Below are positions 1-7,309 of a DNA stretch of 11,957 nucleotides, piece by piece (position 1 is the stretch's first letter; each line of letters opens with the position of its first letter). The position numbers and the translations under genes are program-made. Source of the stretch: Aquisalimonas sp. (GTDB taxonomy: Bacteria; Pseudomonadota; Gammaproteobacteria; Nitrococcales; Aquisalimonadaceae); contig SKYZ01000496.1 of the NCBI GenBank assembly GCA_007127625.1, positions 1 to 11,957 on the forward strand. The letters run 5' to 3'. The notes below the pieces were generated by a model. That model had not been told where the DNA came from. It worked only from the letters and a program-made list of their open reading frames with translations, and made no database searches.

Positions 1-1546
1 ACACGTTGTATTTCCCGGAAGGGCGACGCATGGGCAGGCGCTTCACTTCCTGGAGTGATTCGGCCTCATAGACCACCAGGGCACCGTCCATCTCCCAGAT
101 GCTCACCAGGGCGTGGCTGCCGTCACGGGTGAACTCCACGTGGGCGGCGGTCTTGCCCGTCTCGGGCCGCAGGGTCTCGACAATCCCCAGGGTGTCCTTG
201 TCGATGACATGCATGAGGTCCCGGTTCGGACCCAGGAAGACATCCGCCCAGGCGTAGCGGGTGTTCTCGTGGCTGCGCAGGAAAACCCCCGGTCCGTCGG
301 TCTCGATCTCCCGGATCACCTCCCGGTCCTCCAGGTCCACCACACTGATGGCTGCCTCCCGCAGATGCGGCGCTGCCATGACCCGACGGCCTTCGTAATC
401 CCATGTGATGGCCGAGGCCAGGTTCGGCATGCCATCAATGGCCACGGTATCGATTTCCCGGCCAGCGTCCAGATCCACTACCATCGTGCGACCCGCGGCG
501 CGTGACGACCCGATCAGCAGCCCCGTCACAGGGTCCAGAAACACGTCGTCCATCGGGTGCCTCGTAGGGATCCGTCGGACCAGGAACCTGCCGTCTCCGT
601 CGGCACCGGCCACCGTTTCGGCACTCTCCGGGGCCGTATCCGGGTCGAGAAACACCGCCCAGACCTCCGGGACATCGCGCAATGCGGCGACAAACGTGGC
701 CCCGGGCCCAGCCCGGTAGACGGCACTGACCCGGGAACTCGCCTCGCCGTCGGCCGCCTCCACCGGCATGCGCTTGAACGGGGTCAGGTCAGCGGCATCC
801 AGCAAGACCAGGGTATGCGGCAGGTAGTTGCCCACCAGCACGTGACGCCCGTCCGCGGACAGTGCCAGGTTGCGGGTGTTCAACCCGGCACGGATCTCGT
901 GGGTGACCCTCAGGTTGTACAGGTCGAAACGGCTGATCCACCCGTCGCGCGAGGCCAGGAAAACGAAACGGCCGTCCGGCGAGTACTTGGGCGCGCCGTA
1001 CAGGGCATGGCGGCTGTCGAACCGGTGGATGGGCTCGAAGGCATCACCATCCAGGACAGTCACGTGGTGGTCGCCGGTTTCCACCACCAGGAAGATGTTC
1101 TCCGGGTCTGCGTCGAACTGCGGCTCGTCCGACAGCACCTCGCCCTCGTCCACGTGTACCAGCCGGGTTTCGGCGATGTCGTCCAGATGCCATTCCGGAA
1201 CGTCGTCCAGTGGCGTGTAGATGTACGCCGCCAGAGCCTGCAGCTCGGCATCGTCCAGCGCATAGCCGAACGCCGGCATCCGGGTCGTTGGCCGGCCGTC
1301 GACGATGGCGGCTTCGGCATCCTCCCTGCTGAGACGCCCCAGGTTCTCCGGCAGCAATGCCGGGCCCATGCCACCGAGCCGGTCCGAGCCATGGCACTCG
1401 GCACACAAGGCCTGGTAGAGCGTTTCGGCACTGCGGCGGTCGTCCTCGCCGGCCCGGGCAACTCCGGGGAGGAGCAGCGTGATCGACAGCAGACCAGCAC
1501 CAAGCACGGCACTGGGGCAGGCCGAGAAAACGGGTGATCGGGGCAT
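1..1546 (-). CDS. nirN: NirN, cytochrome c / heme d1 protein (dihydro-heme d1 dehydrogenase), 3'-truncated by window edge
   Basis: Exported cytochrome with an N-terminal c-type domain and a d1-binding eight-bladed propeller. In Pseudomonas, NirN performs the last step of heme d1 synthesis, oxidising dihydro-heme d1 and helping deliver it to NirS in the periplasm. 515 codons are visible; the frame is still open at position 1, but the ending (PSGKYNV) matches the family C-terminus, so only a few residues are missing. Visible parts: signal peptide (hydrophobic 15-30, likely cut after ARA at 32), heme motif CAECH at 48-52, probable Met ligand M90, and propeller from about 125. Two His resembling the distal d1-pocket His of NirS are H394 (APHLRE) and H426 (RSHENT). 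The position matching the d1 His of NirF (FSHAS) is Tyr183 (ALYGAP) here. ATG at 1546 is 8 nt after the nirJ stop. NirS is the alternative, but the real NirS is at 8238 and the operon position fits NirN. Confidence 0.88.
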   Translation of the reverse strand, partial: MPRSPVFSACPSAVLGAGLLSITLLLPGVARAGEDDRRSAETLYQALCAECHGSDRLGGMGPALLPENLGRLSREDAEAAIVDGRPTTRMPAFGYALDDAELQALAAYIYTPLDDVPEWHLDDIAETRLVHVDEGEVLSDEPQFDADPENIFLVVETGDHHVTVLDGDAFEPIHRFDSRHALYGAPKYSPDGRFVFLASRDGWISRFDLYNLRVTHEIRAGLNTRNLALSADGRHVLVGNYLPHTLVLLDAADLTPFKRMPVEAADGEASSRVSAVYRAGPGATFVAALRDVPEVWAVFLDPDTAPESAETVAGADGDGRFLVRRIPTRHPMDDVFLDPVTGLLIGSSRAAGRTMVVDLDAGREIDTVAIDGMPNLASAITWDYEGRRVMAAPHLREAAISVVDLEDREVIREIETDGPGVFLRSHENTRYAWADVFLGPNRDLMHVIDKDTLGIVETLRPETGKTAAHVEFTRDGSHALVSIWEMDGALVVYEAESLQEVKRLPMRRPSGKYNV

Positions 1547-1554
1547 GCGGGCTG

Positions 1555-2772
1555 TTATCCCTTGCCCTTGCCGGGGCGGTAGACGTGAACGGGCCGGGAA
1601 AACGGCACCACCTTCAGGCGATCTCTGCCGGGGGCAACGCCGATCTCCTCGTCCTCCAGGTAGCAGGCGGGATCCTCGTCCCAGGGATTGCCGGTGAGCT
1701 GGCGCGCCCGCACCCGGGTATTGCCGTTGCAGATATCCAGGTAGCGGCAGGCACCGCAGCGCCCGCGCACCGGGCGGGGATGCTGCTTGAGCCCGGCCAT
1801 CACCGGATCGGAGGTATCATCCCAAATGTCGCCGAAAGACCGTTTGCGGACATTACCCAGGTTGTAGTCCCACCACATGGTGTCCGGGTGGACCTCACCG
1901 AGATTGTCGATGTTGGCCACGTTGACCCCGGAGGAGTTGCCGCCCCACTGGCGCAGTTTCGCCGCGATGTGCTCGGCGCGGTCGGGGAAGTGGCGCCTGA
2001 CCCACTGCAGCAGGTAGACCCCGTCGGCGTCGTTGTTACCGGTGACGAACTCCTTGGGCTGGCCCTGGCGCACCGCATGCAGGGCGGTGTCGAAGAGCAG
2101 ATCCATGGCGTCGCGGGTCATCTCCAGGTGGGCATCACTGGCGCGGTTGCGGTTGCCGCGGCCGGCATAGTTGAGGTGCGAGAGGTAGAACTTGTCGACG
2201 TCGTGATCATCCATGAGGCCAAGCAGTCGTGGCAGTTCGCGGGCGTTGTCCTGTGTCAGTGTGAACCGCAGGCCGACCTTGATGCCTCGTTCGTGACACA
2301 GGCGCACGGCGTTCATGGACAAATCGAAGGCCCCCTGCATGCGCCGGAAACGATCATGGGTGGCGCCGATGCCATCCAGGCTGATGCCCACGTAGTCGTA
2401 ATGCACGGCGCCAATGGCCTCGATGCAGCTCTCGTCGATCAGCGTGCCGTTGGTGGACAGACCCACGTAGAAACCCATCTCCTTCGCCCGGCGGGAGATG
2501 TCGAAGATGTCCGGCCGCATCAGCGGCTCGCCGCCCGAGAGGATCAGCACCCGCACGCCGTAGGCGTAGAGGTCGTCCATGACGCGGTAGACCTCATCGG
2601 TGGTGAGCTCGCCGGCGAAATCGTGGTCGGCGGAGATGGAATAGCAGTGCTTGCAGGCCAGGTTGCAGCGGCGGATCAGGTTCCAGATCACCACCGGCCC
2701 CGACGGCTTGCGCGTCGGACCCAGTGGCGTCGGCTCCACCAGCTCCCGCATGTATTGTGAGACGCGAAACAT
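1555..2772 (-). CDS. nirJ: NirJ, radical SAM heme d1 biosynthesis enzyme
   Basis: Cytoplasmic radical SAM/SPASM protein of 405 residues. NirJ acts on 12,18-didecarboxysiroheme, removing the propionates at C3 and C8 on the way to the dioxo-isobacteriochlorin heme d1. The radical SAM cluster motif CNLACKHC (C36, C40, C43; CX3CX2C) is visible, followed by the SAM-binding GGEP-like stretch SGGEPLM. A C-terminal SPASM-type cysteine set is present at C339, C342, C348 and C370 (CGACRYLDIC and DPACYL), where a second Fe-S cluster would sit. The ATG at 2772 has a strong Shine-Dalgarno, AAGGAGGA, directly after the nirH stop TGA (2787-2785). The length matches the family. The gene lies between nirH and nirN, as in Pseudomonas except that nirE is not between them. 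The related heme-synthesis enzymes AhbC/AhbD share the fold, but context decides for NirJ. Confidence 0.95.
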   Translation of the reverse strand: MFRVSQYMRELVEPTPLGPTRKPSGPVVIWNLIRRCNLACKHCYSISADHDFAGELTTDEVYRVMDDLYAYGVRVLILSGGEPLMRPDIFDISRRAKEMGFYVGLSTNGTLIDESCIEAIGAVHYDYVGISLDGIGATHDRFRRMQGAFDLSMNAVRLCHERGIKVGLRFTLTQDNARELPRLLGLMDDHDVDKFYLSHLNYAGRGNRNRASDAHLEMTRDAMDLLFDTALHAVRQGQPKEFVTGNNDADGVYLLQWVRRHFPDRAEHIAAKLRQWGGNSSGVNVANIDNLGEVHPDTMWWDYNLGNVRKRSFGDIWDDTSDPVMAGLKQHPRPVRGRCGACRYLDICNGNTRVRARQLTGNPWDEDPACYLEDEEIGVAPGRDRLKVVPFSRPVHVYRPGKGKG

Positions 2773-2784
2773 GGCTTCCTCCTT

Positions 2785-3285
2785 TCAGCCAGCAAGCCGC
2801 AGGCCGGTTTTCTTCAGCAGGCGCGTGCTGTAGAGCACATCGTGGCCGCGACAGGCATCCCCGAGCAGACGCGCAATCTCGGCCACCTGGTTTTCCACTT
2901 CATCCCGACTGCGGCCATGCACCATGGCGAACAGATTGTAGGGCCAAAGCGGGGGGTGGCGGGGACGGCGGTAGGCGTGGCTGACGAAGGCCAGCTCACC
3001 CACCCGTTGCCCGAGTTCGTCGACAAGCCGATCGTCCACGTCCCACACGGACATGCCGTTGGCGCGGATGCCCAGAGCGTAGTGCTGGGGTACCGCGGCA
3101 ATGCGGCGAATGGCACCGCTGTCCAGCATGCGCTGCATGCGCGTCATCACCTCGTGCTCGGGAAGACCGAGGGACTGTGCCAGGACCCGGTACGGGGTCA
3201 CGCTCAGGGGCATGCCCTGCTGCGTCGCCCGGACGATTGCCCGGTCGGTATCGTCGAGCGGCTGTGACTGACGCACGGCGTCCAT
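2785..3285 (-). CDS. nirH: NirH, siroheme decarboxylase subunit (Lrp/AsnC-like)
   Basis: 166-residue Lrp/AsnC-type protein with an N-terminal helix-turn-helix-like region (about 10-60) and an RAM/ferredoxin-like fold after it. Together with NirG, NirD and NirL it decarboxylates the acetate groups of siroheme to give 12,18-didecarboxysiroheme. The assignment to NirH rests on IRRIAAVPQHYALG, RANGMSVWDV, YRRPRHPPLWPYNLF and the C-terminal DVLYSTRLLKKTGLRL, all typical of that subfamily. The ATG at 3285 overlaps the nirG stop by one base (TAATG), a usual sign of translational coupling. A longer frame reading upstream to 3420 exists but runs inside nirG, so the 3285 start is preferred. These proteins resemble transcription factors but are enzymes; I see no reason to call it a regulator. 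Confidence 0.9.
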   Translation of the reverse strand: MDAVRQSQPLDDTDRAIVRATQQGMPLSVTPYRVLAQSLGLPEHEVMTRMQRMLDSGAIRRIAAVPQHYALGIRANGMSVWDVDDRLVDELGQRVGELAFVSHAYRRPRHPPLWPYNLFAMVHGRSRDEVENQVAEIARLLGDACRGHDVLYSTRLLKKTGLRLAG

Positions 3286-3728
3286 TACAGGTTGAACCTC
3301 AGGCCGATGTAGAACTCCTGCTCCCGGGGCATGTCGTAGACAGCCAACCCGGTGCGCTCGCGGATATCCGTCAAAACTTCCTTGATACGGCCTGGCCCCT
3401 CGGTGGCCACCACGAACCACATATTCAGAGCGTGCGACCGCGCGTAATTGTGAGCGACCTCCGGATAAGCATTAACCAGCTCGGACACCGCCTCGAAGCG
3501 CTCTTCCGGCACGGCCATGGCCGCCAGGGTGACCTCCCCGCCCAGGCGTTCTGCGTTGTACATGGGGCCGAAACGGCTCAGCACGCCCTCCGCCACCAGG
3601 CGCTCGACGCGCGCCACCACCTCCTCCTCGGTCACCGCCAGTTCCCGGGCCGCCGGCCGGAACGGCCGCTCGGCCACCGGAATCCCGTCCTGCAGGCGGT
3701 TCACCAGATCGCGGTCAAGCGCGTCCAT
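3285..3728 (-). CDS. nirG: NirG, siroheme decarboxylase subunit (Lrp/AsnC-like)
   Basis: 147-residue member of the NirD/NirG branch of siroheme decarboxylases. Visible hallmarks are LSRFGPMYNAERLGG, VTLAAMAVPEERF, EVAHNYARSHALNMWFV and the ending DMPREQEFYIGLRF. The HNY and NMWF segments are shared with NirD in this window and line the tetrapyrrole pocket in the family. It is expected to pair with NirH (NirGH) in the cytoplasm to decarboxylate siroheme or its mono-decarboxylated form. The ATG at 3728 overlaps the end of nirL by 14 nt. The reading frame is open further upstream, but that part lies in nirL and encodes nothing family-like. A one-base stop/start overlap joins it to nirH. Confidence 0.9.
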   Translation of the reverse strand: MDALDRDLVNRLQDGIPVAERPFRPAARELAVTEEEVVARVERLVAEGVLSRFGPMYNAERLGGEVTLAAMAVPEERFEAVSELVNAYPEVAHNYARSHALNMWFVVATEGPGRIKEVLTDIRERTGLAVYDMPREQEFYIGLRFNL

Positions 3729-4239
3729 GGTTGGCCTCCCTGCCGATGGCTTCCTGCTTAGGCGCCAGGTACCGGGCGCCGCGCTGCTTGAAGCGCCGGC
3801 CGCTGAACAGGACCCGGTGCTCCATGCCTTCAAGGCCATGCCGGGCAACCAGTTCGTCACGCACGGCGAGGACGGTCTCCCGGTCCCGGCCGTGGACCAT
3901 GCAGTACAGGTTGTATGGCCACTGCGGCGGCGCGGGGCGGCGCCGGTAGCACAGGGTGACCTGGGGCGACTCGGCCACGCGCTCACCCAGGCTGTCCACC
4001 TGGTGCTCGGGCACGGCCCAGACCATCATGGCGTTGGCGCGGTAGCCGAGTTCGTGGTGGCGTACGATGACGCCGAACCGGCGGATGACCCCGGCATCGC
4101 GCAGCGCGGCAATACGGCGCAGCACCTCGCTCTCGGACATGTCCACGGCCTCGCCGATCACCGCGTAGGGACGGCGCACCAGCGGCAGGCCGGCCTGCAG
4201 GGCGCCGATCAGGCGTCTGTCTCGTTCGCTGACGTCCAT
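3715..4239 (-). CDS. nirL: NirL, siroheme decarboxylase subunit (Lrp/AsnC-like)
   Basis: 174-residue Lrp/AsnC-like protein of the NirL/NirH branch. Family features are VIRRFGVIVRHHELGYRANAM, MVWAVPEHQVDSLGERV, LCYRRRPAPPQWPYNLYCMVHG and VLFSGRRFKQRGARY. It is expected to form a heterodimer with NirD that decarboxylates siroheme in the cytoplasm. I chose the ATG at 4239 (MDVSERDRR), which gives the N-terminus normal for the family. A GTG at 4275 would add 12 residues that look like nothing in particular. Even with the shorter start the gene overlaps the end of nirD by 31 nt, more than the other junctions, and no good Shine-Dalgarno stands before it, so it probably depends on translation of nirD. 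Confidence 0.88.
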   Translation of the reverse strand: MDVSERDRRLIGALQAGLPLVRRPYAVIGEAVDMSESEVLRRIAALRDAGVIRRFGVIVRHHELGYRANAMMVWAVPEHQVDSLGERVAESPQVTLCYRRRPAPPQWPYNLYCMVHGRDRETVLAVRDELVARHGLEGMEHRVLFSGRRFKQRGARYLAPKQEAIGREANHGRA

Positions 4240-4724
4240 TGGATGTCGAACCCCAGATCCAGGTGATAGTCGCACACCAGCCGCAGGTCCAGCAGCGGGT
4301 AGCCGGTCTCGTTCTCGATGGCCGTCAACGCCGCCCGCAATGCGGCGTCATCAGCAGCCATGGCCACGAACCACAGGTTGAGTTCGTGCTCGCGTTCGTA
4401 GTTGTGATTGACCTCCGGGCGGGCACTGACGATGGCCGCCACCTGCTCCAGGTCCCGTTCCGGGATGCCCATGGCGGCCAGGGTGGCTGCCCCCACGGCG
4501 CCGGGCTTGAGGGTGGCGCCCACGCGGCTCAGAACCCCCTGCTCACGGAAACGCTGCAGGGCCTCCAGCACTGCCTGCTCGCTGACACCGAGCTGCTCGC
4601 CGATGGCGGCGAAAGGCCGCGGCACCAGCGGCAGCTCGTGCTGGTAGTCGTTCAGCAGCGCGCGCTCAAACGGGGCGTAGTCCTCACCGTGGCACGTCGG
4701 TTCCTGTTGTGGTCTCGGTGTCAT
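4209..4724 (-). CDS. nirD: NirD, siroheme decarboxylase subunit (Lrp/AsnC-like)
   Basis: 171-residue Lrp/AsnC-like protein that works with NirL in siroheme decarboxylation, the second stage of heme d1 synthesis. Signature segments are LPLVPRPFAAIGEQLG, VLSRVGATLKPGAVGA, TLAAMGIPERDL, RPEVNHNYEREHELNLWFV and CDYHLDLGFD. The PEV(N/A)HNY and NxWF pattern is shared with NirG, consistent with NirD/NirG and NirL/NirH being two paralogous pairs. I use the ATG at 4724, two bases after the nirF stop (4729-4727). A TTG at 4730 is also in frame and would add two residues. The Shine-Dalgarno-like GGACGGGG lies in the tail of nirF. Confidence 0.9.
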   Translation of the reverse strand: MTPRPQQEPTCHGEDYAPFERALLNDYQHELPLVPRPFAAIGEQLGVSEQAVLEALQRFREQGVLSRVGATLKPGAVGAATLAAMGIPERDLEQVAAIVSARPEVNHNYEREHELNLWFVAMAADDAALRAALTAIENETGYPLLDLRLVCDYHLDLGFDIQWTSANETDA

Positions 4725-4726
4725 GA

Positions 4727-5920
4727 TCAAAGCCCCGTCCGGTGTGCGCGCCAGGTCATGAAGATGCCGCTGGGGGTGATGGCCTCAAGGCTGGTGATCC
4801 GCTCCATGGAGTCCGGGTCGTAGACCTCGACCCGGTCTTCGTCGCGCACCGACAGCCAGACCTGCTCGCCCCGCGGCGTGAACTCCATGTGCAGCACGCC
4901 CGGGCCAGGCTCGATCTCGTGGGCCACCTCCAGATCGGCCACGTCCACCACCTGCACCACGTCGTTATCCGGGTAGGCGAAGTTCACCCAGACCTGGCGG
5001 CCGTCGGGACGCGCCACGGCGAAAATGGGCTGACCGTGAGTGGGGATGCGGGCGACTTCCTGCCAGCCATCCGGATCCACCACCAGCAGCTCGTGGCGAC
5101 CCACCGCCGGCAGGAACAGCTTGCCGTCGGCGGCTGCCCAACCTTCCAGGTGCGGCATCTTGAACACCGGTAGCGGCTCTTCACCACGACCGTAGCCATC
5201 CATGATGCGTTGCGGACCGGCATCCAGATCCCACAGGTCCAGGAGCACCAGGCCGTCCTCGCCGAACAGGCCGGCGATGTAGTAGCGCCCGTCCGGGGTA
5301 ATCAGGGCGTCGTAGGGCTGCTTGCCCACGTCCTCGAACCGTCGGATGTCGGGCTCGTCCCCATCGCTGAAATCGGCGACCCAGATCTCGCCGGCTTCGA
5401 ACAGGCTGAACACGAATTTCTGGCCCGGCGCGTCCACCAGCCCCACCACCCGGGACAGCTCGCCGTCGTCACCGAATTCGGCGGGGATGCGTGCGACCTC
5501 TCCCAGATCGTCGGCCCGGAACACGTGTACGCCGCCGGGCTCGTAGTTGGAGACGGCCACCAGTGAGCCGTCCTGGGAAATGGCGCCGCCGACACTGTTG
5601 CCGGCCTGGACCACCCGATTCTCCAACGTGCCGGTGAGCAGATCGATCCGGCTCAGACCGCCGTCGCGGCCGAAGACGAAGGCGTAGCGGGCGTCGCGGG
5701 AGAACTTGACGCTGGCATGGGAGAAATCGCCCAGATCCTCCACCCGCGCCAGGGTCGTGCGGTTGCTGTGCTCGACAATCACCAGGCTGCCCGCCTCGCG
5801 CTCGATCACCACCCCAAGATCACCGGTGCCGCGCAACTCGCCCGCCTGTGTCGCAGTGCTGGCGAGCAAGAGGCCCAGGGACGCCACCAGCGCCGGCAGC
5901 CATGTTCGTCCGTATCGCAT
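4727..5920 (-). CDS. nirF: NirF, periplasmic heme d1 biosynthesis protein
   Basis: 397-residue exported propeller protein similar to the d1 domain of NirS but without the cytochrome c domain. NirF is essential for heme d1 formation; it binds d1 and interacts with NirN, but its exact reaction is still debated. A Sec-type signal peptide is visible (hydrophobic 8-20, likely cleavage after TQA at 26). There is no lipobox cysteine, although Pseudomonas aeruginosa NirF is a lipoprotein, so this one should be soluble. H68 in FSHASVKF, followed by FGRDGGLSRIDLL, matches the d1-binding His region of the family. The C-terminal AITPSGIFMTW corresponds to the TPTGKFNVY end of NirS. The ATG at 5920 directly abuts the nirC stop TAG (5923-5921), with GGGAGGG as ribosome binding site inside the end of nirC. 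Confidence 0.93.
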   Translation of the reverse strand: MRYGRTWLPALVASLGLLLASTATQAGELRGTGDLGVVIEREAGSLVIVEHSNRTTLARVEDLGDFSHASVKFSRDARYAFVFGRDGGLSRIDLLTGTLENRVVQAGNSVGGAISQDGSLVAVSNYEPGGVHVFRADDLGEVARIPAEFGDDGELSRVVGLVDAPGQKFVFSLFEAGEIWVADFSDGDEPDIRRFEDVGKQPYDALITPDGRYYIAGLFGEDGLVLLDLWDLDAGPQRIMDGYGRGEEPLPVFKMPHLEGWAAADGKLFLPAVGRHELLVVDPDGWQEVARIPTHGQPIFAVARPDGRQVWVNFAYPDNDVVQVVDVADLEVAHEIEPGPGVLHMEFTPRGEQVWLSVRDEDRVEVYDPDSMERITSLEAITPSGIFMTWRAHRTGL

Positions 5921-6253
5921 CTACAAACCCTCCCGCAGGAAATCCACCAGCCATTCGGCCTCTTCTTCGGTCAGCAAGCCTTTCCACGGCGGCATGGCCG
6001 TTCCCGGAACGCCGTGCAGGATCACGGCCTTGAGCCCGGTGTCGCCGCGGTCTTCCAGGGCATCCGGCGTGAGCGGCGGCCCCAGCCCGCCGGTCAGCTG
6101 CAGCCCGTGACAGGAGCCGCACTCCTGTACCAGCAGATGCTGCAGCTCCCGGGCGCGCTGTTCGTCGATCTCGCCGGCCGATACGCCGGCGACTGTGATT
6201 GCCAGCGCTACCCCCCCAAAAAACGAGGCCAGTCGGATGGAATCAGACACCAC
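5921..6253 (-). CDS. nirC: NirC, small periplasmic c-type cytochrome
   Basis: 110-residue exported monoheme cytochrome c. It has a hydrophobic signal (8-24, probable cleavage after VSA at 26), one heme motif CGSCH at 45-49, and a likely distal Met in GTAMPPW (M87). NirC is thought to take electrons from late d1-synthesis steps, such as NirN or NirF, or to serve as a donor to NirS. The start is GTG: two GTG codons in a row at 6253 and 6250 are both possible, and the Shine-Dalgarno GGGAGG at 6262-6257 is better spaced (6 nt) for the second. The gene overlaps the end of nirE by about 10 nt and touches nirF with no gap. NirM (cytochrome c-551) is an alternative name for a small cytochrome here, but the place directly before nirF fits NirC. 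Confidence 0.85.
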   Translation of the reverse strand: MVSDSIRLASFFGGVALAITVAGVSAGEIDEQRARELQHLLVQECGSCHGLQLTGGLGPPLTPDALEDRGDTGLKAVILHGVPGTAMPPWKGLLTEEEAEWLVDFLREGL

Positions 6254-7073
6254 TCACCTCCCGCGGCATCGCATCCATGGCCATACCAGAGTAGATCCCG
6301 GCGCGCTCCGCCTCACCGACCACTTCCCCGATCACTAGCAGTACCGGGGCCGTCAGCCCGGCGGTCACCACGTCGGCGGGGAGCCGTGCCAGCGTGGTAC
6401 GGCACTCCCGTTGCTGCGGGGTGGTACCGGAGGAGATGGCCAGCGCCGGGGTGTCCGGGTCGAGTCCGCCGGCCTGGAGGCCGTCGCTCATGCGCCCGAC
6501 GTTGGCGAGCCCCATGTACACCACCAGGGTGGTCTGCGGGTCGGCCAGGCTCTGCCAGTTCAGGTTCAGGTCCACACCGTCGCGGCAGTGGCCGGTCACG
6601 AAACGCGCGCCAGTGGCAACGCCGCGGTGAGTCAGGGGAATGCCCAGGGACGTGGTACACCCGGACGCCGCGGTGATGCCGGGCACAACCTCGAAGGGGA
6701 TGCCGTGACGAGCCAGATACTCGGCCTCCTCTCCGCCCCGACCGAAGATGAAGGGATCGCCGCCCTTGAGGCGCACCACGTCCGCACCGCCTGCAGCCAG
6801 CTCCACCAGCAGGGTGTTGATTTCGGGTTGCGTCAGAGAATGCCGGGCGGGCGCCTTGCCGACGAACAGGCGCGTGGCCGTGGCGGGCACCAGATCGAGG
6901 ATGTCGTCGGAGACCAGCCGGTCGTGGACCAGAACCTCGGCCTGCTGGAGCAACCGATACGCGCGAACGGTGAGTAGATCCGGCGCTCCGGGGCCGGCCC
7001 CCACCAGGAAGACCCGGCCGGGTGACCGACGGTAATGCCGTTTCCTGGCCGCGCTGTTCATCTCGTCCAACAC
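6243..7073 (-). CDS. nirE: NirE, uroporphyrinogen-III C-methyltransferase (SUMT)
   Basis: 276-residue cytoplasmic SAM-dependent methyltransferase that converts uroporphyrinogen III to precorrin-2, the entry to siroheme and heme d1. Visible motifs of the CobA/SUMT family are VGAGPGAPDLLT near the N-terminus, VHDRLVS, VRLKGGDPFIFGRGGEE, VVPGITAASGC and IPLTHRGVATG. There is no CysG-type dehydrogenase/ferrochelatase domain, so precorrin-2 oxidation and iron insertion must be done by an enzyme elsewhere. The start is either GTG at 7073 or ATG at 7061 (MNSAARK); neither has an ideal ribosome site. It is the first gene of the minus-strand operon here, whereas in Pseudomonas aeruginosa nirE sits near the end between nirJ and nirN. 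CobA of cobalamin synthesis is biochemically equivalent, and context gives the nir name. Confidence 0.92.
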   Translation of the reverse strand: MLDEMNSAARKRHYRRSPGRVFLVGAGPGAPDLLTVRAYRLLQQAEVLVHDRLVSDDILDLVPATATRLFVGKAPARHSLTQPEINTLLVELAAGGADVVRLKGGDPFIFGRGGEEAEYLARHGIPFEVVPGITAASGCTTSLGIPLTHRGVATGARFVTGHCRDGVDLNLNWQSLADPQTTLVVYMGLANVGRMSDGLQAGGLDPDTPALAISSGTTPQQRECRTTLARLPADVVTAGLTAPVLLVIGEVVGEAERAGIYSGMAMDAMPREVSGV

Positions 7074-7161
7074 ATTCCTGCCCTACCTTCAACGCCTGCC
7101 GGCATGGAGGCCCGGGTGCGCAGTGGTGGCGCCATCGCCCGGCCTGCCCCATTTCCGATGG

Positions 7162-7167
7162 ATACTA
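7162..7167 (-). promoter_or_regulatory. Predicted -10 of the nirECFDLGHJN operon
   Basis: Read on the minus strand this is TAGTAT, a good -10 hexamer. It would start transcription near 7155 and put the DNR-type box at 7191-7204 at about -42.5, the spacing of a class II FNR/DNR-activated promoter without a -35 element. A short inverted repeat (CTACC 7165-7169, GGTAG 7175-7179) overlaps it. The leader before nirE would be about 80-95 nt. Inferred from sequence only. Confidence 0.55.
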
Positions 7168-7190
7168 CCAGCGGGGTAGCGGCATCTCCC

Positions 7191-7204
7191 TTGACCATAA
7201 TCAA
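7191..7204. promoter_or_regulatory. DNR/FNR-type binding site in the nirE-dnr divergent region
   Basis: TTGAC-CATA-ATCAA is an almost symmetric match to the TTGAT-N4-ATCAA consensus of the FNR/DNR/NNR group. Its centre (7197.5) is about -42 from the minus-strand operon start. Toward the plus strand a weaker -10-like TGTAGA at 7232-7237 would place the same site near -46, so the regulator could also act on its own gene. An A-tract (7209-7215) follows. Confidence 0.8.
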
Positions 7205-7309
7205 GGCGAAAAAAACGCTGAATTCCGATGGTGTAGACGCGATTACGGCAGCGTCGGCGAGGCCGCATGGAGGCCTCTCCGGGATGGCTCAGGGTGCCAG
7301 GAGGCGAGG

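Noticed and set aside
557..1537. Long plus-strand frame opposite nirN
   Set aside because: Antisense shadow of a high-GC gene; its translation has no domain features, while the minus strand encodes a full cytochrome with signal peptide and heme motif.
1534..2760. 408-codon plus-strand frame opposite nirJ
   Set aside because: Covers almost the same span as the clear radical SAM gene on the minus strand; composition (His, Val, Ala rich) is typical of antisense reading.
2785..4724. Four Lrp/AsnC-like genes as a bank of transcription regulators or a recent tandem duplication
   Set aside because: Each matches a distinct siroheme decarboxylase subfamily (D, L, G, H) in the usual order; they are old paralogs and enzymes, not regulators.
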